From NCBI RefSeq assembly GCF_947487805.1, contig NZ_CANKXW010000008.1, positions 1 to 64,000 on the forward strand: a stretch of 64,000 bases of DNA, in the 5' to 3' direction. The notes below the pieces were generated by a model, which was given only the letters and a program-made list of their open reading frames with translations, was not told where the DNA came from and ran no database searches. The first letter of the stretch is position 1. The number at the start of each line of letters is the position of its first letter. This DNA comes from an uncultured Tateyamaria sp. (GTDB lineage: Bacteria; Pseudomonadota; Alphaproteobacteria; Rhodobacterales; Rhodobacteraceae). Of the stretch, positions 48,520 through 58,847 are shown piece after piece. The position numbers and the translations under genes were made by a program.

Positions 48520-50169
48520 ATGCGAGACCTGCCCCCTACCCCGCCACGCGCTGCTGATGTGCTGGCATCGCGGCTTTACGATGCCGGGTGCCGTCTGGCC
48601 TTTGGCATGCCCGGCGGAGAAGTCCTGACACTGGTGGATGCGCTGGAGCGTGCCGGTATCCGGTTCATTCTGTGCAAACACGAAAATGCCGCCGCCTTCA
48701 TGGCCGAAGGGGCGTGGCACCGTACCGGCGCGCCGGGCATTCTGGTGGCGACTGTTGGTCCCGGCGCGCTGAACGGCGTGAACGCGGTCGCCAACGCACA
48801 TCAGGACCGGGTGCCCATGATCGTTCTGGCCGGGTGCGTCGACGCGGACGAGGCGCAGACCTATACCCACCAGGTGCTCGATCAGACCCAGGTGTTCCGC
48901 CCGATCACAAAGGCGACGTTCACGCTCAACACCGGTGCGGCGCATGTGATTGCGGACAAGGCCGTCAGCATCGCCACCGAGGGACGCCCCGGTCCGGTCC
49001 ATATCGATGTCCCCATCACGGTCGCGGTGACGCCCGTGACACCTGAAATCCCGGCGCGCCGGGCGGTTGCCACACCCACCGTGCCCGCCCCAGACGTGCT
49101 CGCGGACATGCGCACGCAGCTGGCAAAGGCGCAGCGCCCCGTGCTGATTGTCGGTGTCGATGCGATCAACCAGGGCTTTGATACCCGCCGCCGGGACATG
49201 GCGCAGCAACTGCGCACCTTTGTCGAAACATATAATGTGCCTGTCATCACCACCTACAAGGCCAAGGGCCTGCTGCCCGAGGATCACCCCCTGTCGCTGG
49301 GCGGGGCGGGCCTGTCGCCCAAGGCGGACAAGATCCTGCTGCCGCTGGTCCAGCGCGCCGACCTGATCATCGGCCTGGGCTACGACCCGATCGAGATGCG
49401 CACCGGCTGGCGCGATTTCTACTTTCCGGGCATCCAGACGATGTTCGACATTACTGCCGAACCAAACCACCACTACATGCACCAGGCCTCCGTCAATGTG
49501 GTGGGCGACTGCGCCGCGACGCTGAGTGCGATCTCGGACGGAGTAGCTCCCCGCGACACCTGGACAGACGGTGACATCGCGACGGCCAAGGCTGATCTCG
49601 ATGCCGCCTTTCCGACCGATGATCCATGGGGCCCCGCCGCCGTCATCGACACCTGCCGCGCGGTCCTGCCGCGCGATACGCTCGCCACGGCCGACAGCGG
49701 CGCGCACCGCATCCTGCTGAGCCAGATGTGGCAGTGCTATGAACCGCGTGGCCTGATGCAATCTTCGGCGCTGTGCACGATGGGCTGCGCCATCCCGCTG
49801 GCCATGGGCGCACAAGTCGCCGACCCCGACCGCACCGTCGTCAGCTTCTCCGGCGATGCCGGGTTCCTGATGGTCGCTGGCGAGTTGTCCACCGCGGCCG
49901 AACTCGGCCTCAAGACGATCTTTGTCGTCTTCGTTGACGCGTCCCTCGCATTGATCGAACTCAAACAGCGCCAGCGGCAACTGACCAACGCAGGCGTCGA
50001 TTTCGCCAAACACGACTTTGCCGCGATGGGCCGCGCCTTTGGCGGTGCCGGGCACACGGTGACCTCGCGCGACGAACTGCGCGCCGCACTGGATGCCGCA
50101 CAGAACGCCGATGGCTTTACCGTCATCGCCGCCGTGATCGACCGGGGGGCCTATGATGGCCGCATCTGA
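48520..50169 (+). CDS. Thiamine-pyrophosphate-dependent enzyme (acetolactate synthase superfamily)
   Basis: RLAFGMPGGEVLTLVDALERAGIRFILCKHENAAAFMAEG...GDAGFLMVAGELSTAAELGLKTIFVVFVD. Confidence 0.93.
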   Translation: MRDLPPTPPRAADVLASRLYDAGCRLAFGMPGGEVLTLVDALERAGIRFILCKHENAAAFMAEGAWHRTGAPGILVATVGPGALNGVNAVANAHQDRVPMIVLAGCVDADEAQTYTHQVLDQTQVFRPITKATFTLNTGAAHVIADKAVSIATEGRPGPVHIDVPITVAVTPVTPEIPARRAVATPTVPAPDVLADMRTQLAKAQRPVLIVGVDAINQGFDTRRRDMAQQLRTFVETYNVPVITTYKAKGLLPEDHPLSLGGAGLSPKADKILLPLVQRADLIIGLGYDPIEMRTGWRDFYFPGIQTMFDITAEPNHHYMHQASVNVVGDCAATLSAISDGVAPRDTWTDGDIATAKADLDAAFPTDDPWGPAAVIDTCRAVLPRDTLATADSGAHRILLSQMWQCYEPRGLMQSSALCTMGCAIPLAMGAQVADPDRTVVSFSGDAGFLMVAGELSTAAELGLKTIFVVFVDASLALIELKQRQRQLTNAGVDFAKHDFAAMGRAFGGAGHTVTSRDELRAALDAAQNADGFTVIAAVIDRGAYDGRI

Positions 50170-51367
50170 CGCAAGCACACCCGGCGCGCTGGACGGCCTC
50201 TTTGTTCTCGACCTGTCGCGCATCTTGGCTGGCCCCACCGCCACACAAATGCTGGGCGATCTGGGCGCTACCGTGATCAAGGTGGAAAACCCCAAAACGG
50301 GCGGCGATGATACGCGCGGATGGGGACCGAACTATGCCAAGGGGCTCGACGGTCAACCCACGGACCTGTCCGCCTATTTCATGTGTGCCAATCGTAACAA
50401 GCAATCCATCGCCGTGGACCTTTCCACCGAGGATGGACAGGACACCATCCGGCAACTCGCCGCGCGCGCCGACGTGGTGATTGAAAATTACAAACCCGGC
50501 GGCCTGACCAAATACGGCCTCGACCACCAGACGCTGTGCGCCGCGCATCCGGGTCTCGTTTACTGCTCCATCTCCGGCTTTGGCCAGACCGGGCCGAACC
50601 GGGACCAGCCCGGCTATGACCTCATGGCGCAGGGCTATGGGGGGATCATGTCACTGACCGGGGCCCCGGATGGCGCGCCGATGAAGGTTGGCGTCGGCAT
50701 CGCGGATGTGATGTGCGGCATGTACGCAACCATCGGCATCCTTGCCGCCTTGCGTCACCGCGATGCCACCGGCGAGGGCCAGCACATCGACCTCAGCCTT
50801 GTGGACGCCCAGATGGCGTGGCTGATCAACGAAGGGTGCAACTTTCTGACCAGTGGGCAGGTGCCCGAACGGCGCGGCAATGCCCACCCCAATATCGTCC
50901 CTTATGACGCGTTCGAGGCCAGCGACGGCCACGTTCTGGTCGCCGTGGGCAATGACGCGCAATTCGTGCGGTTCTGCGATGCGGTCGGCGCGTCCGAACT
51001 GGGGGCCGACCCCAGGTTTGCCACGAACCTACTACGCATCGAAAACCGGACCACTCTGATCCCCGCGCTGCGCATGCAGCTGGCGACCTTGACCAAGGAT
51101 GATATCCTGACCCGCCTGCGCGCGGCCAAGGTGCCTTGCGGCCCGATCCATGATGTCGCCGAGGCGCTCGGGTCGGATCAGGCGCGCGCGCGTGGCACGG
51201 TGGTGGATGTTCCACGCGACGACGTGGCGGACGGCGCAGTGCAGCTTTTGGCGAATCCCCTGAAATTTTCCGCCACACCAGTCCGTTACAGGCGGCCTCC
51301 GCCGCGCTTTGGGCAGGATACAGACGCCGTTCTTGCAACATTGGCGTCTCAAAAAAAGCAAGATTAG
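50153..51367 (+). CDS. Family III CoA-transferase (CaiB/BaiF)
   Basis: VLDLSRILAGPTATQMLGDLGATVIKVENP...ANRNKQSIAVDL. Confidence 0.95.
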   Translation: MMAASDASTPGALDGLFVLDLSRILAGPTATQMLGDLGATVIKVENPKTGGDDTRGWGPNYAKGLDGQPTDLSAYFMCANRNKQSIAVDLSTEDGQDTIRQLAARADVVIENYKPGGLTKYGLDHQTLCAAHPGLVYCSISGFGQTGPNRDQPGYDLMAQGYGGIMSLTGAPDGAPMKVGVGIADVMCGMYATIGILAALRHRDATGEGQHIDLSLVDAQMAWLINEGCNFLTSGQVPERRGNAHPNIVPYDAFEASDGHVLVAVGNDAQFVRFCDAVGASELGADPRFATNLLRIENRTTLIPALRMQLATLTKDDILTRLRAAKVPCGPIHDVAEALGSDQARARGTVVDVPRDDVADGAVQLLANPLKFSATPVRYRRPPPRFGQDTDAVLATLASQKKQD

Positions 51368-51546
51368 CCTTCCGTTCCCAAGCGCTTTGGCCGTTTTTCG
51401 CCTGCTTGGGGCATGCGCGCTCACGTTTTGGTCACGGAACCGCCCACCACCCTTCACGGTTGCGTGTGTCGGCCCGACAATCAGTACCAATCGGGCCTAG
51501 ATGCAGTACACCCGATGCAACAACTTTCGTAAGAGGTACCGCACGC

Positions 51547-52893
51547 ATGCTGCACGACATTTGCCAAGCCCCGGTCAGCCTGGACGACCCCGAGCTGGTT
51601 GCCGAATGGAACGGCATGATCCGCGCCTTCATGGCCCATGGAACCGCCACTCCGACGCATCTGGGTGCGGTGCTGTCCGGCGCACCGGACTTTGCGATGG
51701 GGCACGCAGCCAAGGGGCTGTTTTCCTTGATGATGGGCCGCAAGGAACTCAACGCCGTGGCGCGTGAGGCAGGCACCACCGCTGTCGCAGCCCTTGCCAC
51801 TTCGGGCGGCACCGCCCGCGAACGCCTCTGGGTGCGCGCGCTGGGCGAATGGCTGGACGGTCGCCCGTCCGGTGCAATCGCCGCGATGGAGCGTGTTCTG
51901 GCAGAACATCCCACCGATACGCTGTCGGCCAAGGTCAGCCACGCAATCCGTTTCATCCTCGGTGACGGTGTGGGCATGCGCGCCTCGATCGAAAACGTGC
52001 TGGACGCGCACAAGGGCCACGCACTCGAAGGCTACGTGCATGGTTGCCATGCGTTCACACTGGAAGAAACAGGCGACTATGACGGAGCCGAAGCCGCAGG
52101 CCTCAAGGGTCTGCAACTGGCCACGGACGACGCATGGGGCCTGCACGCGGTGGCCCACGTCTACGACATGACCGCCCGCCCCGATCACGGCATCGCACTG
52201 ATTGAAAACAACTGCGCGGCCTGGGATCACTGCAACAACTTCCGCTACCACGTGTGGTGGCACAAGGCGCTTCTGCACCTCGACCGCGGCGAGAATGACA
52301 TCGTTCTGGCCCTCTATGATCAACAGATCCGCGCCGACAAGACCGACGACTACCGCGACATTGCGAATGCAACGTCCCTGCTGATGCGGCTTGAGCTCGA
52401 AGGCACAGCCGTAGGCGACCGCTGGGACGAACTGGCCGATTTCGCCCAGGGGCGGACTGACGATGGCTGCCTCGTCTTTGCCGATCTGCATTACCAACTG
52501 GCGCTGGGTGCCGCGGGACGCGATGGCGCACAGTCGTCGCTGGCCGCACGCTTTGCCGTGGATGCCGCGCGCCAGGGCGAAATGCCCGCCCGCGTGGCCG
52601 ATCCGGGCAAGGCCGCCCTGACCGGGCTCAACGCTTTTGCCGAAGGGCGCTATGACGACGCGTTCCGCAATTTGGCCGCGGCCCGCCCGGGCATGCAGAC
52701 CATCGGCGGCAGCCACGCCCAGCGCGACGTGTTCGAACGCATGACCATCGATGCGGGCCTGCGCTCTGGGATGTATGACGCGACCGAAGCCCTTCTCGAG
52801 GACCGGATCGCACGCCGTGCCGGTGCCATCGACCGGTTCTCGGCCACACGTCTGGCGAATATCAGCGATGCTCGCCGCATCCCCGCGCAGTAA
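51547..52893 (+). CDS. Tetratricopeptide-repeat-like protein
   Basis: Long helical protein: LHAVAHVYDMTARPDHGIALIENN...NFRYHVWWHKALLHLDRGENDIVLALYD. Confidence 0.85.
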   Translation: MLHDICQAPVSLDDPELVAEWNGMIRAFMAHGTATPTHLGAVLSGAPDFAMGHAAKGLFSLMMGRKELNAVAREAGTTAVAALATSGGTARERLWVRALGEWLDGRPSGAIAAMERVLAEHPTDTLSAKVSHAIRFILGDGVGMRASIENVLDAHKGHALEGYVHGCHAFTLEETGDYDGAEAAGLKGLQLATDDAWGLHAVAHVYDMTARPDHGIALIENNCAAWDHCNNFRYHVWWHKALLHLDRGENDIVLALYDQQIRADKTDDYRDIANATSLLMRLELEGTAVGDRWDELADFAQGRTDDGCLVFADLHYQLALGAAGRDGAQSSLAARFAVDAARQGEMPARVADPGKAALTGLNAFAEGRYDDAFRNLAAARPGMQTIGGSHAQRDVFERMTIDAGLRSGMYDATEALLEDRIARRAGAIDRFSATRLANISDARRIPAQ

Positions 52894-52902
52894 GCCGCGC
52901 GC

Positions 52903-52926
52903 GCCCGACGTGACTGCGCGTCGGGC
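52903..52926 (+). terminator. Hairpin after the TPR-like gene
   Basis: GCCCGACG TGACTGCG CGTCGGGC. Confidence 0.5.
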
Positions 52927-52961
52927 CTGACTCTTTGACCAAAGAAGACTAAACACCGGCC

Positions 52962-54224
52962 ATGACCTTTGCCGATCCTACTCAGAGCCCCGCCGCACCC
53001 ATCGCCGCCGCCGCCGCGGCACCCGTCCGCGTGCGCGACATCCGGCTGGATTTCTTTCGCGGGCTGGCGATGTTCATCATCCTCTTTGCCCACACGCCGG
53101 GCAACTTCCTGACCTCGTGGATCCCTGCGCGGTTCGGATTTTCAGACGCGACCGAGATCTTTGTCTTCTGTTCCGGCATGGCCTCGGCCATTGCCTTCGG
53201 CGCAACCTTTGACCGGGCCGGGTGGCTCTTGGGGACGGCGCGCGTCATCTACCGCATCTGGCAAGTCTACTGGGCGCATATCGGCCTTTTCTTTGCGACC
53301 GCCGCGATGCTGGCGTTCCTGACCAACCTCGATGCGACCACGCGCAACTACTGGGGCCAGCTGAACCTCTGGATGCTCTTTGTCGAACACTCCGAAGGCC
53401 TTTGGGAAACGCCGGACATGCTGTTCAGGTTCATGACGCTGCAATGGGTGCCGAACCTGTTCGACATCCTGCCCATGTACATGGTGATTCTCGCGATGAT
53501 GCCGGTGGTGATCGTGCTGGGCAGGATCCATATCGGCCTGCTCGCCGCGGCCAGCCTGACGCTGTGGTTCTTTGGCCAACGCGCATTCACCGAGGCGCTC
53601 GGCCTGCCCTACCTGAACTTTACCGCCGAACCCTGGGTCGGCAGTGACGACTGGCAGCGCCGCTGGTTCCTCAACCCGTTCGGCTGGCAACTGGTGTTCT
53701 TCACCGGCTTTGCGTTCATGCGCGGCTGGATCCCCAAGCCACCCGTGACACCGATCCTCATCGGGCTGACCGCATTCATCGTACTGGCCAATGTGCCGCT
53801 CTCCAATATCGGCGTGCGCGAGTTTGGCTTTGACTGGGCCCGCGAATGGCGGGTCGAGAACCGCCAGTGGATCTCCAAGACCGACTTCGGCATCCTGCGC
53901 TATGTGCAGTTCCTGTCACTGGCCTACCTCGCCTGGGTCATCGCAGGGGACAAGGGCAATCGCATCCGCGCGGGCGTCAGTACGCTGGGCCGCATCTGGG
54001 GCGGTATCCTTGCCGTGATCCTCAAGGTGGGCCAACAGTCTCTTGCCGTCTTCGTGGTGTCGATCTTCGTGGCGCGCTTCAACGGCTTTGCCATGGACAT
54101 GCTGGGCCGCGACACCGGAACCGTTCTGGCCGTAAATGCGTTCGGCTGTGGATGCCTGATCCTCACAGCCTATCTGGCAGGATGGTTCAAGACGACCCCA
54201 TGGAAACCAAAGGTGGCCCGCTGA
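52962..54224 (+). CDS. opgC: OpgC-like membrane acyltransferase
   Basis: VRDIRLDFFRGLAMFIILFAHTPGNFLTSWIPARFGFSDATEIFVFCSGMASA. Confidence 0.92.
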   Translation: MTFADPTQSPAAPIAAAAAAPVRVRDIRLDFFRGLAMFIILFAHTPGNFLTSWIPARFGFSDATEIFVFCSGMASAIAFGATFDRAGWLLGTARVIYRIWQVYWAHIGLFFATAAMLAFLTNLDATTRNYWGQLNLWMLFVEHSEGLWETPDMLFRFMTLQWVPNLFDILPMYMVILAMMPVVIVLGRIHIGLLAAASLTLWFFGQRAFTEALGLPYLNFTAEPWVGSDDWQRRWFLNPFGWQLVFFTGFAFMRGWIPKPPVTPILIGLTAFIVLANVPLSNIGVREFGFDWAREWRVENRQWISKTDFGILRYVQFLSLAYLAWVIAGDKGNRIRAGVSTLGRIWGGILAVILKVGQQSLAVFVVSIFVARFNGFAMDMLGRDTGTVLAVNAFGCGCLILTAYLAGWFKTTPWKPKVAR

Positions 54225-55756
54225 TGCTGAGACGCGAATTCCTTGCCAGCCTTGCAGCCCTCGCCGCCGCACCCCGCGCATCCTGGGCGCAGGAAGCCGC
54301 GGAACCCGGCCTGCAACTGGGTGATGCGACTGCATTTGCGCCGTCCGACGTGGCCGACATGGCACGCGAAATGGCCGCACGCGCCTACACACCGCGCCCG
54401 CTCATCCCCGAGCCGTGGCGCAACCTGACCTATGACCAGTACCGCAAGATCTGGTTCGACAGTCGCAATGCTCTCTGGGAAGGGTCCGACGCACCACAAC
54501 GCGTCGACGTGTTCCCACCCGGCCTCTACTTTCCACGGGCCATCCGCACCTATGTGGTGGACGGCGATCAGGCGCGCCCGCTCCGCTTTGACATGGGCGT
54601 GTTCGACACCACTGACAAATTCCCCGATGTGCCAATCGATGACACGCTGGGTTATTCCGGCCTGCGCCTGCGCGCCGAACTGCGCCAGCCCGGCATTTAC
54701 GAGGAATACGCGGTCTTTCAGGGCGCCAGCTATTTCCGTGGCATCGGCACCGGCGACATCTATGGTCTGTCCGCGCGTGGCCTTGCCCTGAAAACCGGCG
54801 ATCCGTCGGGCGAGGAATTTCCCGACTTCACCCATTTCTGGCTCGAACGCCCGCTGGCAGGTGCAGCCGAGATTGTCCTGCACGCGCTGCTCGACAGCCC
54901 GTCCTGCACAGGTGCCTACCGGTTCGAGATCATGCCCGGCCAGCCCCTGAAAATGCGCGTCGAGGCCGAGATTTTCGCGCGCAGCACGCTGACCCATGTG
55001 GGGATCGCACCGCTGACATCCATGTTCCTTTACGACGACATGGACCGCCAACGCTTTGACGATTTCCGTCCCGCCGTGCACGACAATGACGGGCTGATGA
55101 TCCACAACGGCGCGGGCGAAGTGATCTGGCGTCCTCTCGCCAACCCGCTCACACTTCAGATCAGTGCGTTTGGCGATAACAACCCGCGCGGGTTTGGCCT
55201 GATGCAACGGGCGCGCAAGTTCGAGGATTTCAACGACCTCGAGGCGCTGTATCACCGCCGTCCGGGCCTCTGGGTGACACCGGGCGAGGGCTGGGGGCGC
55301 GGCAACGTGCAACTGGTCGAGATCCCCGCCGACCGCGAAATCTATGACAACATTGTCGCCTACTGGCGTCCCTCTGCGGACATCGAGGCAGGCAGCTCGC
55401 ATCGCATCACCTACCAGCTTGATTGGGGATCCGATCCCGCACCCAAGGCGGCCATGCCACTGCGCGTGCTGAACACCGCAGCGGGTGGGCGACCCGAGGG
55501 CGGGCGCATCTTTGCCATCGACTTCGAAAATGCCGATCACGTGCCAACGGATCTGGGCAAGGTTGACCGCCTCGTGCGGTCAAGCGCGGGCGAAGTGACC
55601 GAGGGCATCATTCAACGCAACCCCGCCACCGGCGGGCCGCGTCTGGCGTTCACATTCATGCCGGGCGACGCGACCTGGGCCGAGTTCCGGGCGCAGCTGC
55701 GCCTTGATGGCGAGGCGCTCAGCGAGGTCTGGCTGTACCGGTGGACCCAATCGTGA
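54224..55756 (+). CDS. opgG: Periplasmic glucan biosynthesis protein OpgG/OpgD
   Basis: Tat-like leader MLRREFLASLAALAAAPRASWA; FPPGLYFPRAIRTYVVDG...YFRGIGTGDIYGLSARGLAL. Confidence 0.93.
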   Translation: MLRREFLASLAALAAAPRASWAQEAAEPGLQLGDATAFAPSDVADMAREMAARAYTPRPLIPEPWRNLTYDQYRKIWFDSRNALWEGSDAPQRVDVFPPGLYFPRAIRTYVVDGDQARPLRFDMGVFDTTDKFPDVPIDDTLGYSGLRLRAELRQPGIYEEYAVFQGASYFRGIGTGDIYGLSARGLALKTGDPSGEEFPDFTHFWLERPLAGAAEIVLHALLDSPSCTGAYRFEIMPGQPLKMRVEAEIFARSTLTHVGIAPLTSMFLYDDMDRQRFDDFRPAVHDNDGLMIHNGAGEVIWRPLANPLTLQISAFGDNNPRGFGLMQRARKFEDFNDLEALYHRRPGLWVTPGEGWGRGNVQLVEIPADREIYDNIVAYWRPSADIEAGSSHRITYQLDWGSDPAPKAAMPLRVLNTAAGGRPEGGRIFAIDFENADHVPTDLGKVDRLVRSSAGEVTEGIIQRNPATGGPRLAFTFMPGDATWAEFRAQLRLDGEALSEVWLYRWTQS

Positions 55757-57606
55757 CCACATCCCCCCGCGATATGCCGCCAAAGGCGCCTCTGGATATG
55801 CCAGAGCAGAACTTTGACGTGGCCCCTGTTGCGGCGGTCCCGACCGTGGGAGCTCATGATCGTCTGTGGCGCGTCGCGGTCTTTTTGCCTGCGCTGGTGA
55901 TTACCGGGCTGATGGTCTGGGCGCTGCACGGGCTGTTCGAGACGGCGGGCATGACCGGGTTTGAATATGTGCTGCTGGTGCTGATCGGGATGACCTTTGT
56001 GTGGGTGACCCTGTCGGTGTCCACTGTGGCCGTAGGTCTGGCCGGGCGGCTTGAACCCGCAGACACCCTGCCGGATGCGCCGCCGCTTGACGTGGCGCTT
56101 CTGGTGCCGGTCTACAACGAAACGCCGTGGGATGTGTTTGGGAACGCGGCCGCGATGTTGCAGGACCTGACCCAACAGCGCGGCGGCCACCGCTACGCGC
56201 TTTTTGTGCTGAGCGACACGCGCGACGACGCCATCGCCGCCCAAGAATGGCGGGCGTTTCAGGCGCTCAAGGCCCAGGCACCGTTTCCCGTGCACTACCG
56301 CCGCCGGACGGACAACACCGACAAGAAGGTCGGCAATATCGTCGACTGGATTACCGGCTGGGGCGCCGATCACGAGGCCATGCTGGTTCTGGATGCCGAC
56401 AGCCTGATGTCCGGACGCGCCATTGACCGCCTTGCCTCCGAGCTTGCCGCCGACCCGCAGGCGGGCCTGATCCAGAGCTTTCCTCAACTGATCGGCGCCA
56501 ATACCCTCTTTGGCCGAATGCAGCAGTTTTCCGGCGTGGCCTATGGATGGCTCCTGGCCGAAGGGCTGGCCCACTGGTCGCGGACCGAGGCGAACTATTG
56601 GGGTCACAACGCCATCATCCGCACCCGCGCCTTTGCTTCGTCTGCGGGGCTGCCGCATCTGCGCAGCCTGTCGGGCCGCAGCGACCTGATCCTCAGCCAT
56701 GATTTCGTAGAAGCCTCTCTCTTGCGGCGCGCAGGCTGGCGCGTGCGGTTCCTGCCCCGCATCGCAGGAAGTTTCGAGGAAACCCCCGCCACGCTGATCG
56801 ACTACGTGCTGCGTGACCAGCGCTGGTGCCGCGGCAACCTGCAACACCTGCGCCTGCTGGCGACACGTGGCTTGCACCCGGTCAGCCGCTTTCACCTCTT
56901 TCAAGGGGCCGCCGCCTACCTGATGTCACCTGCGTGGTTCGTGCTGCTGGTGTTCTGGGCCCTGCTCGGGCGCGACGCAGAGACCAACGTGATCTCCTAT
57001 TTCAACGAGGCGAACCCGCTGTTCCCGAACTGGCCACCCGCCATGACCCATATCGACAGCGCCATTTTCCTCGTCGTGATGTACGCGATGCTGCTGACGC
57101 CCAAGATCACCAGCGCGGTCATCATCGCCAGCCACCGCAAAGCCGCGCGCCTCTTTGGCGGGCGGAGGGCGTTTCTGACGGCTGTGCTGGTCGAACTGGC
57201 CCTGTCCGTGGCCTATGCGCCGATCATGATGATCCAGCAGACCCGCGCGGTGCTGCGGTCCCTGACGGGACGCGGATCGGGCTGGCAGCCGCAATCGCGC
57301 GACGCCCAGCGCCGCAGCCTGCGCACGCTGGCCGCCTTCCACTGGGTCGAGACCATGCTTGGGATCCTGTTGCTCGCCGGTCTGTTGGCCGGGCTTGTGT
57401 CGTGGTGGCTGTTCCCGATCATGGCGAGCCTGCTGCTGGCCGTGCCGCTCTCGGCGCTCAGCGCGCGGCCCGCATCGGCCATGTCGCGCGTGCTCAGCCT
57501 CGACAACCCGCTCACCTTGCGCGAACCGACCATCGTGTCCAACGCGCGCACCGCGCGGGCGGAATTGCGCGCCCATATCGACACGCCGAACATCGCTGCG
57601 GAATAG
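55741..57606 (+). CDS. opgH: Glucans biosynthesis glucosyltransferase OpgH/MdoH
   Basis: LLVPVYNETPWDVFGNAAAML...MLVLDADSLMSG...DQRWCRGNLQHLRLL. Confidence 0.95.
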   Translation: MDPIVTTSPRDMPPKAPLDMPEQNFDVAPVAAVPTVGAHDRLWRVAVFLPALVITGLMVWALHGLFETAGMTGFEYVLLVLIGMTFVWVTLSVSTVAVGLAGRLEPADTLPDAPPLDVALLVPVYNETPWDVFGNAAAMLQDLTQQRGGHRYALFVLSDTRDDAIAAQEWRAFQALKAQAPFPVHYRRRTDNTDKKVGNIVDWITGWGADHEAMLVLDADSLMSGRAIDRLASELAADPQAGLIQSFPQLIGANTLFGRMQQFSGVAYGWLLAEGLAHWSRTEANYWGHNAIIRTRAFASSAGLPHLRSLSGRSDLILSHDFVEASLLRRAGWRVRFLPRIAGSFEETPATLIDYVLRDQRWCRGNLQHLRLLATRGLHPVSRFHLFQGAAAYLMSPAWFVLLVFWALLGRDAETNVISYFNEANPLFPNWPPAMTHIDSAIFLVVMYAMLLTPKITSAVIIASHRKAARLFGGRRAFLTAVLVELALSVAYAPIMMIQQTRAVLRSLTGRGSGWQPQSRDAQRRSLRTLAAFHWVETMLGILLLAGLLAGLVSWWLFPIMASLLLAVPLSALSARPASAMSRVLSLDNPLTLREPTIVSNARTARAELRAHIDTPNIAAE

Positions 57607-57648
57607 AGAGGCGAGGACGGGCGCACACAAGGCGCACGCCCCGCACAC

Positions 57649-58161
57649 TCACTCGGCGGCCCAGGTCACCGTGGGCAGGCCACGTTTCAGCCACCCCGGG
57701 CCCGCACCTGATCCCAACATGCCTTCCGGCACATCAATGATGGTCGTGAACCCGGCGGCGGTCAGCCGTTCGGTCATCCGGCGCGACCGCACCCCGCGGG
57801 CACAGATCAAGGCCACGGGCGCGTCCGTCTGCCCGGCGGTATGTTGCAACAGGACATCCGTGAAATCATCGCGGCGCATGTCGATGGTGACGGCACCCTC
57901 GCCCACGCCCGTGCGCTCCCACTCGTCCGGCCTGCGGATATCGACCAGCACAATCTCGCCCGACACGGCCGCGCGGTGCGCATCAGGTGTACTTAGCGTG
58001 CCGTCCACCCCCGCCTGCGCGGAGATGTTGTACCAGCGAGAGGCAAATACGGCCCCGCCGACAATCATGGTGCCCGCTGCAATGCCAAAACCCCGGCGCG
58101 ACATGCGCACCGGGGCCCGGCCTGAGGCTTGGGTCTTGGAGGTCTCAGGGTCTTGTGTCAT
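57649..58161 (-). CDS. Rhodanese-domain protein
   Basis: EIVLVDIRRPDEWERTGVGEGAVTID...LICARGVRSRRM. Confidence 0.88.
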   Translation of the reverse strand: MTQDPETSKTQASGRAPVRMSRRGFGIAAGTMIVGGAVFASRWYNISAQAGVDGTLSTPDAHRAAVSGEIVLVDIRRPDEWERTGVGEGAVTIDMRRDDFTDVLLQHTAGQTDAPVALICARGVRSRRMTERLTAAGFTTIIDVPEGMLGSGAGPGWLKRGLPTVTWAAE

Positions 58162-58167
58162 GTCGCC

Positions 58168-58695
58168 TCAACTGTTGGGGGCCGTGCTGGTGAATTTGGG
58201 GATGGTCCGGTCGGATGCTGGCGTGGGGTCCAGCGACACCCAGTTGCTTTCCGACAGGGTCAGGTTGCCGGGAATGTCCTCTTCCCAAAAGCCCACGACG
58301 ACGTCGGTGATGTTCAGGTACAGCTTGCCATCGACAATACGCCACAGATAGGGGTTGGCCGGAACCTTGCCGCCCTGGGCCACGCCATAGGCACAGTGCC
58401 CGTCATATTGCGGCGCGTATTTGGCGGGGTTGGCGACAAACGCATCCCGGTTGGCCTCGGTCGAAAAGGCAAAGGTCGCGCCGTTGTAGTCCGCAGTGAT
58501 GGACGCTTCACCCGGCACCGCGGCGGGCTGCGATTGGCCGACCGGGTTCTGATCCAGGCTGAAATAGGCAACCACGTCGTAACCGGACACGGCAAACCCT
58601 GTCTCATCAACATATTGATCGCCGGCAAAGGCCGCACTGGCCATGGTCAGCGCACTCGCGGCGGCGGCAACTGTCAGGGTAAATCGGTTCATCAT
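58168..58695 (-). CDS. YHS-domain exported protein
   Basis: Signal peptide; FAVSGYDVVAYFSLDQNPVGQ...FAFSTEANRDAFVANPAKYAPQYDGHCAYGVA. Confidence 0.93.
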   Translation of the reverse strand: MMNRFTLTVAAAASALTMASAAFAGDQYVDETGFAVSGYDVVAYFSLDQNPVGQSQPAAVPGEASITADYNGATFAFSTEANRDAFVANPAKYAPQYDGHCAYGVAQGGKVPANPYLWRIVDGKLYLNITDVVVGFWEEDIPGNLTLSESNWVSLDPTPASDRTIPKFTSTAPNS

Positions 58696-58847
58696 CGGGC
58701 TTTGGTCCTCCGGGACATCGGGTGAGGGTCATGTCGCGTCACCGGCCCACATCATGCTCGGCAACACTGCGAGAATAGGCGCGCCCTGTCCAGCTTGGCA
58801 GGGCCGCTCGCGCCGATGTGACCGCGCGCCAGACTGGCGTGATCCCC

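Noticed and set aside
48220-50295. 691-aa minus-strand ORF opposite gcrA and the TPP enzyme
   Set aside because: Antisense shadow of well-supported genes; no domain seen.
51481-52956. 491-aa minus-strand ORF opposite the TPR-like gene
   Set aside because: Antisense shadow ORF caused by high GC3 codon usage.
54170-56904. Long minus-strand ORFs (456 and 430 aa) opposite opgG and opgH
   Set aside because: Antisense to clearly identified glucan biosynthesis genes; no independent support.
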